Shown in pieces: positions 1 through 12,355 of a stretch of 64,000 nt of DNA. Below the pieces are notes generated by a model. The model did no database searches. It saw only the letters and a list, made by a program, of their open reading frames with translations, and was not told the DNA's origin. Source of the stretch: Tachypleus tridentatus (lineage: Eukaryota; Arthropoda; Merostomata; Xiphosura; Limulidae); contig NC_134832.1 of NCBI RefSeq assembly GCF_004210375.1, positions 152,889,592-152,953,591 of the forward strand, in the 5' to 3' direction. The position numbers were made by a program, and so were the translations under genes. Position 1 is the stretch's first letter, and every line of letters begins with the position of its first letter.

Positions 1-589
1 TAATTATACATTTGTATTACAAGCCCACCAACAGCCACAACCACCTTGATTTTTACCTTCGGCCACCCACATGTACAATTTAAACTCCACACGTCACAGT
101 TCGCCCGTCTCCACCGTTTAATTACGCAGAATGAAATTGATTACCATTGTAGTGGTAATAACATGAAAACCTATATTTCTCCAAAGGTGGTTACCCAACC
201 AGTTGTTAAATATAATGAAAAATTCACTACCCCTTCTAACTCTCAAAATGCAAGCGCTCGTAACATTGCTGTTAAAAAACATATTTTTTGGTGAAGGATC
301 ATCTTGTATTTTAGATATTTTATAAATATCTCCACAACAATATTAGGAGTATCTCATAAATATTATATTAAAACATTACTCCATGAGATAAAGGCGATTG
401 TTCAAACTCATATTATAAATTTGTCTTATTTTAACTGGTAATTAAAATAATTTTCAACGTTAATATTTTCACAAAATCCAAGTACTTTGCTTTGTAACCA
501 TTCAACGAATAACACACATGGTGTACTAAACACATGTTCGCTAAATCTATTATACATACCGTTTGCTTATCTACATGTCTAACAATTTG
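1..589. other. Intergenic, nothing recognised
   Basis: AT-rich sequence. The open stretch at 46-294 has no ATG start, splice signals or family motif that I can identify. Confidence 0.5.
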
Positions 590-859
590 TTCCTTTTTAA
601 TTTTGCGCAAAGTTACACGAGGGCTATCTGCGTTAGCCGTCCCTAATTTAGCAGTGATAGATTGAATAGAAGAGCGATAGCTCGTCATCACCACCCACCG
701 CCAACTCTTGACCAACTCTTTCACCAACAATAGTGGAATCGACCGAACATCATAACGCTCCCACGGCTGAAAGGGCAAGCATGTTCGGTGTGACAGGAAT
801 TCGAACCCTCGACCCTCAGCTTGTGTGTTGAGTAACCTAGCCACCTGGTCATGCTGGAC
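590..859 (-). mobile_element. SINE family A (tRNA-Thr-like), full-length, diverged
   Basis: On the - strand it reads tRNA-like head (B box GGGTTCGAATTC-type), CCCTTTCAGCCGTGGG body, GGTGGTGATGA core, and a GCGCAAAATT tail. In better copies the head has anticodon-loop CTCGTAA and flanking sequence matching tRNA-Thr(CGT). Intergenic. Confidence 0.85.
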
Positions 860-963
860 AATTAACAGACATCGTCTTACTGTAAGTGTTATTATTTAGA
901 ATACATGTACAACACTTATGATTTGAAATACTATTCAACAAACATTACTCATTGTTATCATAG

Positions 964-1010
964 GTGTTTGTCTTCTTATAGCAAAGCCACATCGGGCTCT
1001 CTGCTGTGTT
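964..1010 (-). mobile_element. SINE family B 3' fragment
   Basis: TTCTTATAGCAAAGCCACAT and CGGGCTCTCTGCTG match, in reverse orientation, the tail of the second SINE family seen at 12231-12355. Confidence 0.6.
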
Positions 1011-1441
1011 ATCATAGGTTTGATACAGTCGAGCACATTTAAGTTTGTTTTTCAAAACCTGTGGTGTATGTTGGAGGAATTTATTCAATATTTTGACAAC
1101 ATGGTAAAAACAATGTGATCTTTACTCTCCATATTTCGTCCTTTTAATGCAGTTCAATGTTTCATCATTGCAACTTCATCGGGGCTAATGTCCCTGATGA
1201 AGCCACAGCAGTAATAACTGACTGATTTTGTTTTGACATTATCATCTTCAGTAAAGGTCGATTTTGGTTTACTTTATTGCCGAAATGTTCAAACCTGTAG
1301 TGTTACGTCAACCTTTACGTCATATTGTTTTAAGTGTAGTTTCAAAACGTGGTGTTTGTTTTGTTTTGGAATGTCGAACATCACGTCATATACAATAAAT
1401 GGAATGCTATACAGATGATGGAGGATTCAAAAGTAGCCTAG

Positions 1442-1491
1442 GTCCAACAAGGCCAAGCGTGTTAAGGCAGTCAACTCGTAACCTGAGGGTT
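1442..1491 (+). mobile_element. SINE family A head fragment
   Basis: GGCCAAGCGTGTTAAGGCAG and TCAACTCGTAACCTGAGGGTT match the tRNA-derived head only; the element breaks off before the B box. Confidence 0.6.
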
Positions 1492-1589
1492 ACAATCAAT
1501 CAAACAATCAAAAGTAGTCTGTTAATATATATCATATAAATGTATAGAAAGGAATATTATAAGTTCTTAATAGCACTCGTAAGTTGCAC

Positions 1590-1888
1590 TTGGATTAACA
1601 TTTGTTTGTTTTTTGAATTTCGCACAAAGCTACTCGAGGGCTATCTGTGTTAGCCGTCCCTAATTTAGCAGTGTAGGACTAGAGGGAAGGCAGCTAGTCA
1701 TCACCACCCACCGCCAACTCTTGGGCTACTCTTTTACCAACGAAAATTGGGATTAACCGTCACATAATAACGCCCCACGGCTGAAAGGGCGAGCATGTTT
1801 GGAGTTGAACCCACGACATTCAGATTACGTGTCGCACGCCTTAACACGCTTGGCCATGCCGGGCATAAAAATAAAGTTGGATTAACAT
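1590..1888 (-). mobile_element. SINE family A with 12-bp target duplication
   Basis: The element at 1602-1876 is flanked by identical TTGGATTAACAT at 1590-1601 and 1877-1888, as expected for LINE-mediated insertion. The - strand head lacks part of its B box (deletion near 1800). Confidence 0.92.
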
Positions 1889-3204
1889 GCATGGTACTAT
1901 TTTTATGTATCAAATATGGAAAATCCCAACAAAAGAACATTATGAATAACCATGATCTTTTAAACTCGAAGTCAGAATCCCATTATATATTGTATATCCC
2001 GTTTTTTCATTTATATGTATAAAACACCCAGGGAACTATCTACCTACACTCAACACGTCATAAGCTTCAGAAATTTGTCTAAATATGCGAGCACTGTTGG
2101 CGACATGATTTCTTTGTGGATGAAATTTTAGATCCAAATTCCTATACCTGAAATAATAAGGTATTATATGACACACAGTAATAGAACTAGCAGAAATCGT
2201 AAACTTAAAAGAGTTGTTTCATTAATATGAAGATTTGTAGCCAGAAATTTTCTAAGAATTATATTAATTACTTTAAATTGTTCACTACATACAGTGGCTT
2301 GTAACATAATTCTGGTGGAGGCATTTCGTATTGATTTGATACAAAAATGCATTTAAAATAACAAAAAGTACTATATTTCCATTTCACATAAAATATTCTT
2401 TCAACTTGCTTTATTTAATGCAATAAATTCAAGATTGTTTTTTGTTTCTTTTAACGTTCATGAAAGTTGCCGAACTGGCGAAGAATTAAAAACCTGTAGG
2501 CCTAACTTTCTAACAATGATCGCGTTAACGTTTAGTGTTCACATCCGTTAATTATTCAACTTAAGCTTTAAACATACGAAATACAAAACGTAGTCTCGTA
2601 AAGTTAATTTTGCAATATGATTCTCAACTTTTTGTCCCTTGTTTGAATAAATTTTATATAAGCTTTATTATATAAATATGGGTTCACTGTGGTGAATATA
2701 AAAGATCATATATATAATAAACAATTCACCAATATAAATAAACTAGTCCTGATTATTTCGAGTTGCCCTTGTAGAGGGAGGTAATATTTGTTGAAACAGT
2801 TAGAACTCAGTGACAAGTGGTGAATGGAATGAAAGATTTATATTTAGTAACATTTTGAGGCTGCCAACCTACAACATAACACCTACAGTCTGTCAGTACA
2901 TAACCAGGTACACTGACTCTTTAACAGGTAAAGATAGAAACCTATTCTCAACAGAGGTTCCGCTCAAAATGTAGTGTGGTGTTTAAAGAGAATTCTGACC
3001 TGAGTGAATCGAAGAAATGGAATGGACAAGAAATTTAACAGAAAGACGAAATTACTCAATACATCTGCAAGAAAATAACCCACCTAAGTGACTTTACTAA
3101 TTCATAGAACAAAGAACAGTAACCTTTCTTTCTTGAAGTGTTTGAAAGATCTATGATCTAGATAAGAATGAGATTATAAACTACAATGGTGAAATCTCTC
3201 AAAA
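1889..3204. other. Intergenic, nothing recognised
   Basis: AT-rich unique sequence between a SINE and the first MITE; only short random open frames. Confidence 0.5.
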
Positions 3205-3460
3205 TACAGGGTTGCCCGTAAGTCCCTACCCATCCATATGTCATTATGTTATAATTGTTATAACAACGTTATAATACTAATGATGAGTTGAAGGTAGCTG
3301 TTACCGCGGCATTTGGAACAATAACCCCTGCTATGTTGAGGAAAATGTCTCACAGAACATGGCGTCGCATAATATTATGCAGCGAGAATGAGGGACAGCA
3401 CACAGATACACTAGATACATAAGATATATGGATGGGTAGGGACTTACGAGCCACCCTGTA
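3205..3460. mobile_element. Tc1/mariner-like MITE, copy 1
   Basis: Inverted ends CAGGGTTGCCCGTAAGTCCC / GGGACTTACGAGCCACCCTG, extended by TACCCATCCATAT on each side, flanked by TA at 3205-3206 and 3459-3460. 252 bp with no coding capacity. Confidence 0.9.
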
Positions 3461-5841
3461 CATTTGTTACCCACATCACCTGGTCACCCCATACAAAAAA
3501 GTAAGGAAAGCAGTCCTATGGTATTTCTAAATATCTACAGTGTTTTCACGACGGATGTTACTAGATAAGATAAATCTACGAAATTATCCAGTGTTATATT
3601 TCTTGTGAAAGTACATCCAACACTTGAATTGAAAACTAATAAAGGACATACACTCAGTAAATAAGAGGTACGTGAACTTGGTTTCAAAAACTTTTATCAA
3701 TCATGAAACGGTTAAATGACGATACACGGAGCTACAACATACAGAATCTACGTGTTGATCAACAATCACTCAGTGAATTAACTATATCATGTGAATCAGT
3801 TTATTAATCGGTAGTAGAGAAATAAATGTTTATCTCTCTAAATTGCATTTTACTGTTGAAATTATTGCCTGAGAATTCCACTTGTTGATTTTATTTGTAC
3901 CCCAGACTTTTACATAACCGCACATGCACGTAACATTGTAAAGTTAACTCACTATAACAATATGCACAACTAGCAATCTGTTCAGCAAGGGTATGCTAAA
4001 TAACTTTCACAATATTAAAGCCAAGACCTCTGTTAATTAATGTTAAGTTTTCATTAATTAAGAATTTAAATGCAACACACTGCATATGTCAAATTTTTTA
4101 AAGAAAAAATCGCATATATGTGTTTAATAAAATACGATTCGAAATGTTAAGTGAATATGTTTGTTTTGGGACATTAGTATCCTAAACTAATATAAACGTC
4201 TGAATTAATTTCACATAAATAGTTAGGCCTACTGCGAGATCCTACTTAGCATCAAGTTAGTTATTCGAAACTTGTGTTTATTCTTGCACAATCTTAGGGG
4301 AAAAACGTTAACTTCTCGAGGCCTCTAAATTTATTATGTGGTTTTAATTTATTAAGACAAATTTTATATATTAGTTTGTTTGATTTTTGAGATAAACTCG
4401 TTCTCCTTATTAGTTTATCCATCTTTAATTGAATTCAAGTTTAGCCTAAATAAAATATGCTTAATTAAAATAAGTTCTATTTATTGTACCGTCATCGAGC
4501 ACTTACACTTTTCGGGGGCTTTGTGGAAGGTTGAGCCCCCCAAATATTGTTACCTACATATATTCATAAAATATGAAAAACACAATTGTCGTTGTTCCTT
4601 AACAATTAACATCAAAGAGACATAAATCTGTAGAAGTCAACGTCTTCATTAAGACGGAAGTATGTGTCATGCATCCCATAGCAACGTACTGAATGCAGTG
4701 AAACTCATGCGCTGTATTGCCGCTCCCTGTGTAATGCCATTCTATCTTGAGCTTTGACGAAGATTCGACAACCACGTTGATTTCAAGTTACAACAGATTA
4801 TCAGGGATTTTACTTGATAAACCAAAGGTTTCACAGGTATTTACCCATTAATTTCATTTGTATTTTATTAAAAAGTAAAACATAGCATGCATGTATAAGT
4901 GTATTGTGTATAGGTCAAAACTATGAAGCATTTAGCCGGTGTTGTGTCCTCTGTGAGATCATTTTGCATTGTGTATCAGCCATCTAATATTGTACTGATG
5001 ATTGTGGCATACACTTAAAATTGTGATTTACAATCAAAATAATGTTATACTTAGATTAGATAATAACCTTACATGTTAACTGACCAAATAATATTTCTAA
5101 ACAATTCATGAATGAATTTTGAAATTGTCATTGGACTATTTAGAAGTGCCTAATTTAATGTAATGTAGTAGTTACATTATTGTAACAGGTGCTTGTCACA
5201 CTTATGATAATAAGAACAATATCACAGTTTGACCTGTATGAATAATGTGAAGAAACCAGCCTTTCTGTGAAGGTCGACTGAAATTTAGACATTTTGTTTT
5301 GGTGTTATTATGACCATTCAATATCCAGGCTGTGGGTTTGCTTTGTTCGAGTGAGCGATTCCCGCCTAGAACGCCTTAAACGTATGATCACCGAGCCGCT
5401 GACCATGGTGTACACTCTGCGTACGGCTAACGATCGGCTCAGCCCGATCGAGATCCAGATGCTAGCTGCACGTCACACACACACACACCTCCTGCTCACT
5501 CCCATTAGCTGACCACAGTTTTACAACATGCCCTATTTGTAATAATGAATTATTAATCAGAGTATGAGTTTCCAATGAAAACTGCATTGAAAATGCAGTT
5601 CAAAATAGCACATCTTTCTGAAATGTACCTTGGTATTTACATTATTATAATTTATCATCTATACTTCATATTGATGGAATTTTGGGAAGCCCCTTCACAG
5701 TTTGCCTCAGCTTCCCCAACGAATATATCCTGGCGCCGCCACTGACACTTTTTTAATATCACTATCTGTCGCTGCACGTGTTACTCCTAATATTCCATAA
5801 TAATCTAATTCCATTTCATTAATCTTTGTCTTAATTCAACG
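3461..5841. other. Intergenic with a GC-rich island
   Basis: Mostly AT-rich. At 4640-4836 a GC-richer stretch includes an RFX X-box-like CATCCCATAGCAAC (4672-4685) and ends in TTTCACAG|GTATTT. At 5330-5490 there is a sharply GC-rich, CpG-rich island with an open frame, then a short CA run. Confidence 0.5.
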
Positions 5842-6082
5842 TACAGGGTGGCTCATAAGTCCCTACCCATCCATATATGTTATGTATCCAGTGTATCTGT
5901 GTGGTGTCACCAGTATTCTTCCGCTCGTGTACGCACGTTCTTGTCACAATACGCTCTTCAAGTGTAAATGGGTTTACATTGGCCATATTTCTCTAAAAAA
6001 AAGAAACAAATTTATAATACATTCGTAATTGAATATAACATAATAACATATGGATGGGTAGGGACTTACGGGCCACCTTGTA
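5842..6082. mobile_element. Tc1/mariner-like MITE, copy 2
   Basis: Inverted ends CAGGGTGGCTCATAAGTCCC / GGGACTTACGGGCCACCTTG with the same TACCCATCCATAT inner part as copy 1, TA-flanked. 237 bp, interior different in length from copy 1. Confidence 0.9.
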
Positions 6083-6471
6083 TATTATCTACAAATACGT
6101 TTTTAACAAGTATAAGCAAATTTCCACAATCGCCTAAATTTACCCTGAATTGGTCCAATCATGTTTATTACGTATAGTTGTGGCATTCTAAGCTTATGAC
6201 GTCATTTGGTTACTGTTCGCTAAGATTTATTTATTTTATAAAAAATATAAAACAAATAAATATAAAATCTATATGATATAGGTAGAGGCCCAGATGATGG
6301 AAAAGGAGACGATATTTAGAGAAAAGCATTAAGGGATATTACGCACGTAATTAATAATCTTTCTGACCAAATCTATATCATTTTTTAAGATATAGCTTTC
6401 ATAAAACTGTTGCAATTATTATAATTTTTCATTACACAAAAGAACAAGTACTGACTTATATCACGTCGCAA

Positions 6472-6745
6472 GACCCGGCATGGTCAGGTGGATTAAGACA
6501 TACGACTCGTAATCTGAAGGTCGCGGGTTCGAATCCCCGTCGCACCAAACATGTTCGCCCTTTCAGCCGTGGGGACGTTATAAGTTGACGGACAATCCCA
6601 CTATTCGTTGGTAAAAGAGTAGCCCAAGAGTTGGCTGTGGGTGGTGATGACTAGCTACCTTCCATCTAGTCTGACACTGCAGAATTAGGAACGGCTAGCG
6701 CAGATAGTCTTTGAGTAGCTTTCCATGAAATTCAAAACAAACACA
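6472..6745 (+). mobile_element. SINE family A, full length
   Basis: Head with ACTCGTAATCTGAAGGTCGC and GGGTTCGAATCCCCGTCGCA, body CCCTTTCAGCCGTGGGGACG, core GGGTGGTGATGACTAGCT, tail AAATTCAAAACAAAC. One inserted base (GGATTAAG) disturbs the A box. Confidence 0.92.
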
Positions 6746-8807
6746 TATGATGTCACTTTATTCACTTATTAGTTTTTTATTTTTAAATAAGCTGAAAATT
6801 TTGAACAAACACAAGAGCTAAACCAGTTTTGTTACGTCAGTCAATACTTGATCAATGATTTGTAACCATTAGACCAGTTACCAGGTGTGAAAGTTTAAAC
6901 GATATAATTACAATACAAAACTGACTGAGCTACTAATTCGATCTCTTATAAGTCTAATTCAAATGCATTTGAATATTTGCATATTTAACTTAAAAACTTA
7001 TTGAACTACGTGCCCATACGTATGTTCAGATTATTAAGTACATTCTGCAAAACTAATATTCATAAGTTTGGACAAAGTCACCCTTATGTATTACAAACAT
7101 GAATTAGAATACAATTAGTCACCAGTGCTCACCGCCTGAAGCAGCTACTTTTAACCGAACAGCGGGATTGACTGTCATCCTCTGTACACCTCCTGAATTC
7201 AACATTCGACCCTCCCTTGCTGTACATGTTGTTCTGGGGTTTGTCGATGTTTATTTTTTAGGGTGCTAGGTATGGATCTGAGAATCCAAAGATTGAGTTG
7301 CGATATGCTATTGAATATACTCTACACTTTCAGTTGTCGTAATCATGACACTTGTTCCCGCTATTTGGTTAAGAATATCTCTTTATTTGACAAACTCTAG
7401 AAATTAAACTTTTCTTTGGTTATAAAACAATTGTGGCTATATCTGAATGTTGAGATTTTTTATCTGGTCGTTCAGTCCATTTACTAGTGTGGTATAGATT
7501 TAAAATACCAACTACCTATTGTTTGTTATTTTTATAGGTTAAAAAAATTGCTTTTACGGGTGAAACGGGACTATGTGGTCAAAAGTAGATAAAGTTAAAG
7601 CCAAAGAAATTATATAAGTTAAACTGATCATCAGAAAAAGTTCCTATGCTAAATATATGTGTGTGACAAGCATAGAAAATTCACTATTTCATAATTCGTG
7701 ATAGAGAACAGTGTAGTTTCTTTTAATTACCACACTTAGGGTCAAACGTCAGAAGTGTTAGGAAGGCCAGAAAGATCAAGTAAAACTTCAAGAGAATCCT
7801 TCCAATATATCAAATAATTGTGGTGCTGCTAAGTATAATTTCAATTATTTGAGAATAGGAAATATACTACTGGCCCTAATGCGAAAGTAAACATTCAATA
7901 AAAATACCTTCTTTGCAAAAAGAGACGCCCTGTTGTCCTTACATAAAAGTTTATTAATTTCCATAAAGTTTAAACTAACATTCTCTAACGAAATTGGCAA
8001 TCTGCAGAAACCAGTTAATACATCCGAGATCATTTCAGCCAGAAACGTTTATCTACCATCTTCTGACGGCAATTAATAAAGCTTGGGGATCACGAACAAG
8101 AATTATATGTGTGGTCTGTGTGATTTGTGGTACTAGACTTGTTTCCTACCTTATGAAAGTAAGAGAGGAAACAGGTTCCTACCCCAGTCCATAGCTATTA
8201 TAATGTTCGTATTTCTATAATTTGGATATGACAGATGATCTTCAACGTCAACATTATTTTAAAAAGTGAGAAATTCGTGTAGGATGAATAAACAATTAGA
8301 ACAGTAAAATTAGGCCTATTACATTTGTAAACACTGCATTTTTATATTTAGCTCATTGTGGATTTTCATAAATTAGGGAAGTGTATCCAACCTTCTGAAT
8401 TTTGAACATCCTTACGGGACTAGATAAAGACTAAATGCAGTGTTCAGAATATAATAGGCCTAATACTGATGTCTTATGACAATCAGGACACACGTGTCGT
8501 GCAGCTAAAATAATCTGCAGGACACACTATGTATTATTAACAGAAGTGATAATTTAGTATGTTATTAACAGTTATGATAATTTAATGATTTTCCACTTCC
8601 TACAGCTCGGACTGTGATTATCCAATCTTTCACATATTTTCTGTGGTTGTGTTTTATCGGATTACATTCCATTAAGTCACACATTCACTTCTTATTTGGT
8701 TGTACTTTTTTCTTTTCACACCTAAAGTGTTTTTGATTAAATCATAATCGCACTTGATCAGCTTGTAAAAGGTTCCACAATATAACAATTATAATAGTAC
8801 AATGATC
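6746..8807. other. Intergenic, nothing recognised
   Basis: AT-rich unique sequence; a scrap resembling SINE body (AGCGGGATTGACTGTCAT) occurs at about 7162. Confidence 0.45.
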
Positions 8808-9235
8808 AAACACAAGTAACATAAACAATTACATTACATATTAAAATACGAACAGTGTAAACAATTACAACACTACATGTTAAAACACAAACAGCGTAAA
8901 GATTTACTACGTTACCAGTAAAATATTTCATCTTCAAACATAAGTATCGTACATAATTCCAACACTGTATACTAAAACACAAACACCAAACAATTAAGCT
9001 TGTGTTCAAACAGAAGCAGCATAAAGAATTATAATATTACCTATTTTACAATACTAATGCTGTAAACAATTATGACATTATCTATTACCACACTTGTACT
9101 GTAAAGAATTATAACATAACCTATTACAACACTAACGCTGTAAACAATTACAACATTACCTATTACAACACTAACGCTGTAAACAATTATAACATTACCT
9201 ATTACAACACTAATACTGTAAACAATTATGACATG
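8808..9235 (+). repeat. 39-bp degenerate minisatellite
   Basis: Unit GCTGTAAACAATTACAACAT plus TACCTATTACAACACTAAC. The last four to five copies (9050-9235) are well conserved; earlier copies from 8808 are increasingly diverged. Confidence 0.85.
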
Positions 9236-10387
9236 TTAATCGTAAGCTTGTGTAATATCCTATAAATCAAGAAAATCATGACAGTTAATACAAAGGCTTT
9301 CTTTTTAACATGGAATCATGAAAGGATATACAATTATATAATATTCTATGAACTACCAATTTAGGACAAGGAAAGATAAGAAGGCGTGGGACCCAAACGT
9401 TTAACCACAGAACACGGTATATAAAGATGTGATACTTAAAAGGCCAACCGGGTGGAAACTAGTCACAAATACCGGAAATTCACTGAAACGTTAACAGATA
9501 TGTGAATTCTCTGTCAGATATGACCAACTAGTTTTAAATTCGTACACCACTACAATGCAACCCTTACAGTTAAACATTAATTATACAAACACTGAAGCTT
9601 TATATTTTCTGTAGATAAATTTTTACACCACTGACTCTCAGGGGTTGTCACACTTTCTTGACGTTCATAGTAACTAGAACTCTGTAAGACAACTTATGCG
9701 CTCTTCAGTACTTAATATTCAAAAAAATATTTAAAATGTTTGGAGGCCTTTATTAATTCAGAAGATTCATGTACGTTATCAAACCTCGTTCTAACCAGGT
9801 GCTTAGCTAACCATATCATCAAATTACTCCACTTATTTTGATTTCACTGTCGACAATATCAGGTGTTACTACTAGGCTTTAAATTATATAACTGACAGAT
9901 TAACGTAATATTTCATATAGAAATTATATTTGCTGATTATAAACTTCCCTGGTTTGGGAATGAGGCTAACGTCGCCGTAAATTACGATAAGCTATTTTAT
10001 TAAGCATAACTCTTAGCTTTTTAGGATTACCAATACAACATCCATTAAAAACCATACCCGGCGATACTTGTATAATGTATACCTTAATTAAAGTATGTCG
10101 CGATACCCAAGTTGCTTTTCTTGTTGTTTTTACTGTTTAGTTACGGAGCAAACTGTTTCTGCAAGGGAGTCAATCCCTCATTCCGTAGGTAGATTTGTAG
10201 CTGCATCATGGCGTCTCATAGAACTGACCTGAGTTTGTTTGTTTTACAGCTACATACTTTTAGCTTATGGTTTCGTCATCTCTTTAATGATTTGATATAT
10301 AATTACAATTTTGAACCCAGAAGGTTAAAGCCTCTCTGTTAATGCATTTGACCACGCCTATGGTCTAATAGATTAATTTACTCTAAT
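9236..10387. other. Intergenic, nothing recognised
   Basis: AT-rich unique sequence without repeats or coding features. Confidence 0.45.
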
Positions 10388-10546
10388 CCCACGGTCAATC
10401 CCGCTATTTGTTGGTAAAAGAGTAGCCCAAGAGTTGATGGTGGGTGGTGATGACTAGTTGCGTTCCCTCTAGTCTTACACTGCTAAATTAGGAACGGCTA
10501 GCGCAGACAACCCTTGAGTAGCTTTGCGTAAAATTCAAAAACAAAC
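10388..10546 (+). mobile_element. SINE family A, 5'-truncated
   Basis: Contains only the 3' half, from CGGTCAATCCCGCTATT through GGTGGTGATGACTAG to the AAATTCAAAAACAAA tail; the tRNA head is absent. Confidence 0.88.
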
Positions 10547-11477
10547 CTTTTTTACAACCAAATTCAAGATAATAGGTAAATACTTATTTTGTAGAGTTCA
10601 GTAACTGGTGTACATCTACTGAATGACTTGGCTAAACTTTCTTAATTTTTATTTTAATTATAGATTTGTTTGCCATATGTTACTTACAATAACGAACAAG
10701 TTTGTTTAGATCCATTCACGACTCAATGAAGTTTGTTTTTTTTCCCTCTGCTAAAGCGCGTAAAACTTAGAAGTCTAATATCATACTAAACATTTAGTCG
10801 TAAAATAAATTTTACCATATAAGTAAAATAAAACTTGCTCTCTGTCGGTGTTTCATTACACAAACCAAAACCTGAATACACTCTTCGACTTCCAACAAGT
10901 TGGTACACATACTATCATGAAATACAAACAAGGCATACTTACACATACAAATACTTGTTTTCCTTCACTATAGAAATTTATGTTGCACTGTTTACTAACA
11001 GGTTGTGCACTAGAGGGAGATCCCATCTTGTTTTCTGTGTCCCTTCAAGTTTATTTTATGAAGACTCAAATTAAGTGCTTAACAATTATTTAAGGAATAG
11101 TTTAATCACATCCACCATATTTACTCACATTTATTTCTGCTCTTCTGCCTTCTTGCTTTCACAAGATCCCCTAAAATACCCCATTGTGGATTTTGTGATA
11201 ACTGAACGAGGCTGGTATTTTGGAGTTTATCAAACTCTCAACTCTGGTGCAGTTGTCAGCTTTTATTTTTCTTCTACTAGATTATTTTACCTTCAATTAA
11301 ACTAGGACTTTTCCATAACCACAGACATATTTAAAGTTAAAGTACGGCTATATGAGAAACATGTTTTTCAGCGAGATATTTCTGGATATCTGTGTTACCT
11401 ACACTAGAATATTAAGAATCTGTCCATTCTAAATTTAAGAGATATTCTTGTTTCTTTGGGAATATTCACGAAATATC
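10547..11477. other. Intergenic, nothing recognised
   Basis: AT-rich; two adjacent open frames (10835-11074 and 11075-11305) lack ATG context and any motif. Confidence 0.45.
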
Positions 11478-11570
11478 CCTAATTCTGAACTGATAATGAA
11501 GAGATAAGGCAACTAGTCAACAGCACCCACCATCAACTCTTGTTTGACTGAATAGTGAGATATGAGTACC
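11478..11570 (-). mobile_element. Degenerate SINE family A fragment
   Basis: AACTAGTCAACAGCACCCAC and CATCAACTCTTG correspond to the reverse-oriented core of family A with many substitutions. Confidence 0.5.
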
Positions 11571-11736
11571 ACCTTTACTCACTCACAACCCCAAAGTACA
11601 GTGTCAGTTGTCTCTGCAGTACGAGAATATGAATAGCAGACCTACAGTCTAAGCTCTAAGGACTATACCATGCTTAGCTTCCCATATCAGGATGAACATC
11701 AGTTTATCGTTTAGTGAACTATGTCTTCATGATGTC

Positions 11737-11832
11737 CAGCCCTCTAGTGGCACAATGGTTTGTATATGGAGTTACAACTATAGAAACAGATAGTTCATTG
11801 TGTAGCTTTGTACTTAACTTTAAAACAAACAT
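11737..11832 (+). mobile_element. SINE family C copy
   Basis: CAGCCCTCTAGTGGCACAAT head with later TTGTGTAGCTTTGTACTTAA and AAACAAACA tail. The same head layout (CCAGTGGTACGGCAATATGT) occurs at 56894, which defines a third short SINE family. Confidence 0.55.
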
Positions 11833-11969
11833 ACTTTACGTACTTCTTTCACATCAGAACTGGGTGTGTTATAATGTTTAGTAAATAGAGCCGAAAATCA
11901 AAGGGTCCGAGGTTGAAGATGTGATGTAGTCGAAAAACCTTTTGTTTTTAATTATGACCTTTGTAGTAT

Positions 11970-12085
11970 TGGATAATGCTGACTGGTTTTATTTTGCTTT
12001 GGCCAGTACTTAATAACTAAGGATATCTATTGGATGATGCTGACTGGTTTTATTTTGCTTTGGTTGGTACTTAATAAACAGGGAC
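11970..12085 (+). repeat. Two-copy direct repeat of about 63 bp
   Basis: The block GGAT(A/G)ATGCTGACTGGTTT, continuing TATTTTGCTTTGG and then GTACTTAATAA, occurs twice in succession with a few substitutions. Confidence 0.8.
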
Positions 12086-12230
12086 AACTATTTTTCATCT
12101 TAGGAGTCTCTGGACTGTATGGTATTTTTTTCTCACGAATTTGCATCAGAATAGTAAGTTATAATCCGTTAACTGAAGGTTGAAGAGATATGGAGAATGG
12201 ATCTGTTTATCTCTGAGTTCGTCAGGAAAA

Positions 12231-12355
12231 GCCCCCCGCTAGTACAACGGTAAGTCTACGGATTTAAAACACTAAAATCAGGGGTTCGATTCCTCCTAGT
12301 GAGCTCAGCAGAGAGCCCTATGTGACTTTGCTATAAGAAAAAGCACAAAGCACAA
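12231..12355 (+). mobile_element. SINE family B copy
   Basis: tRNA-like head GCCCCCCGCTAGTACAACGG with B box GGGGTTCGATTCCTC, then CTCAGCAGAGAGCCCTATGT and CTTTGCTATAAGAAAAAG tail. The - strand 78-codon frame here is a by-product. Confidence 0.85.

Noticed and set aside
6472-6545. Functional tRNA-Thr gene
   Set aside because: The tRNA-like head is part of a roughly 270-bp SINE found in many copies; the A-box area is altered and the acceptor stem does not pair properly.
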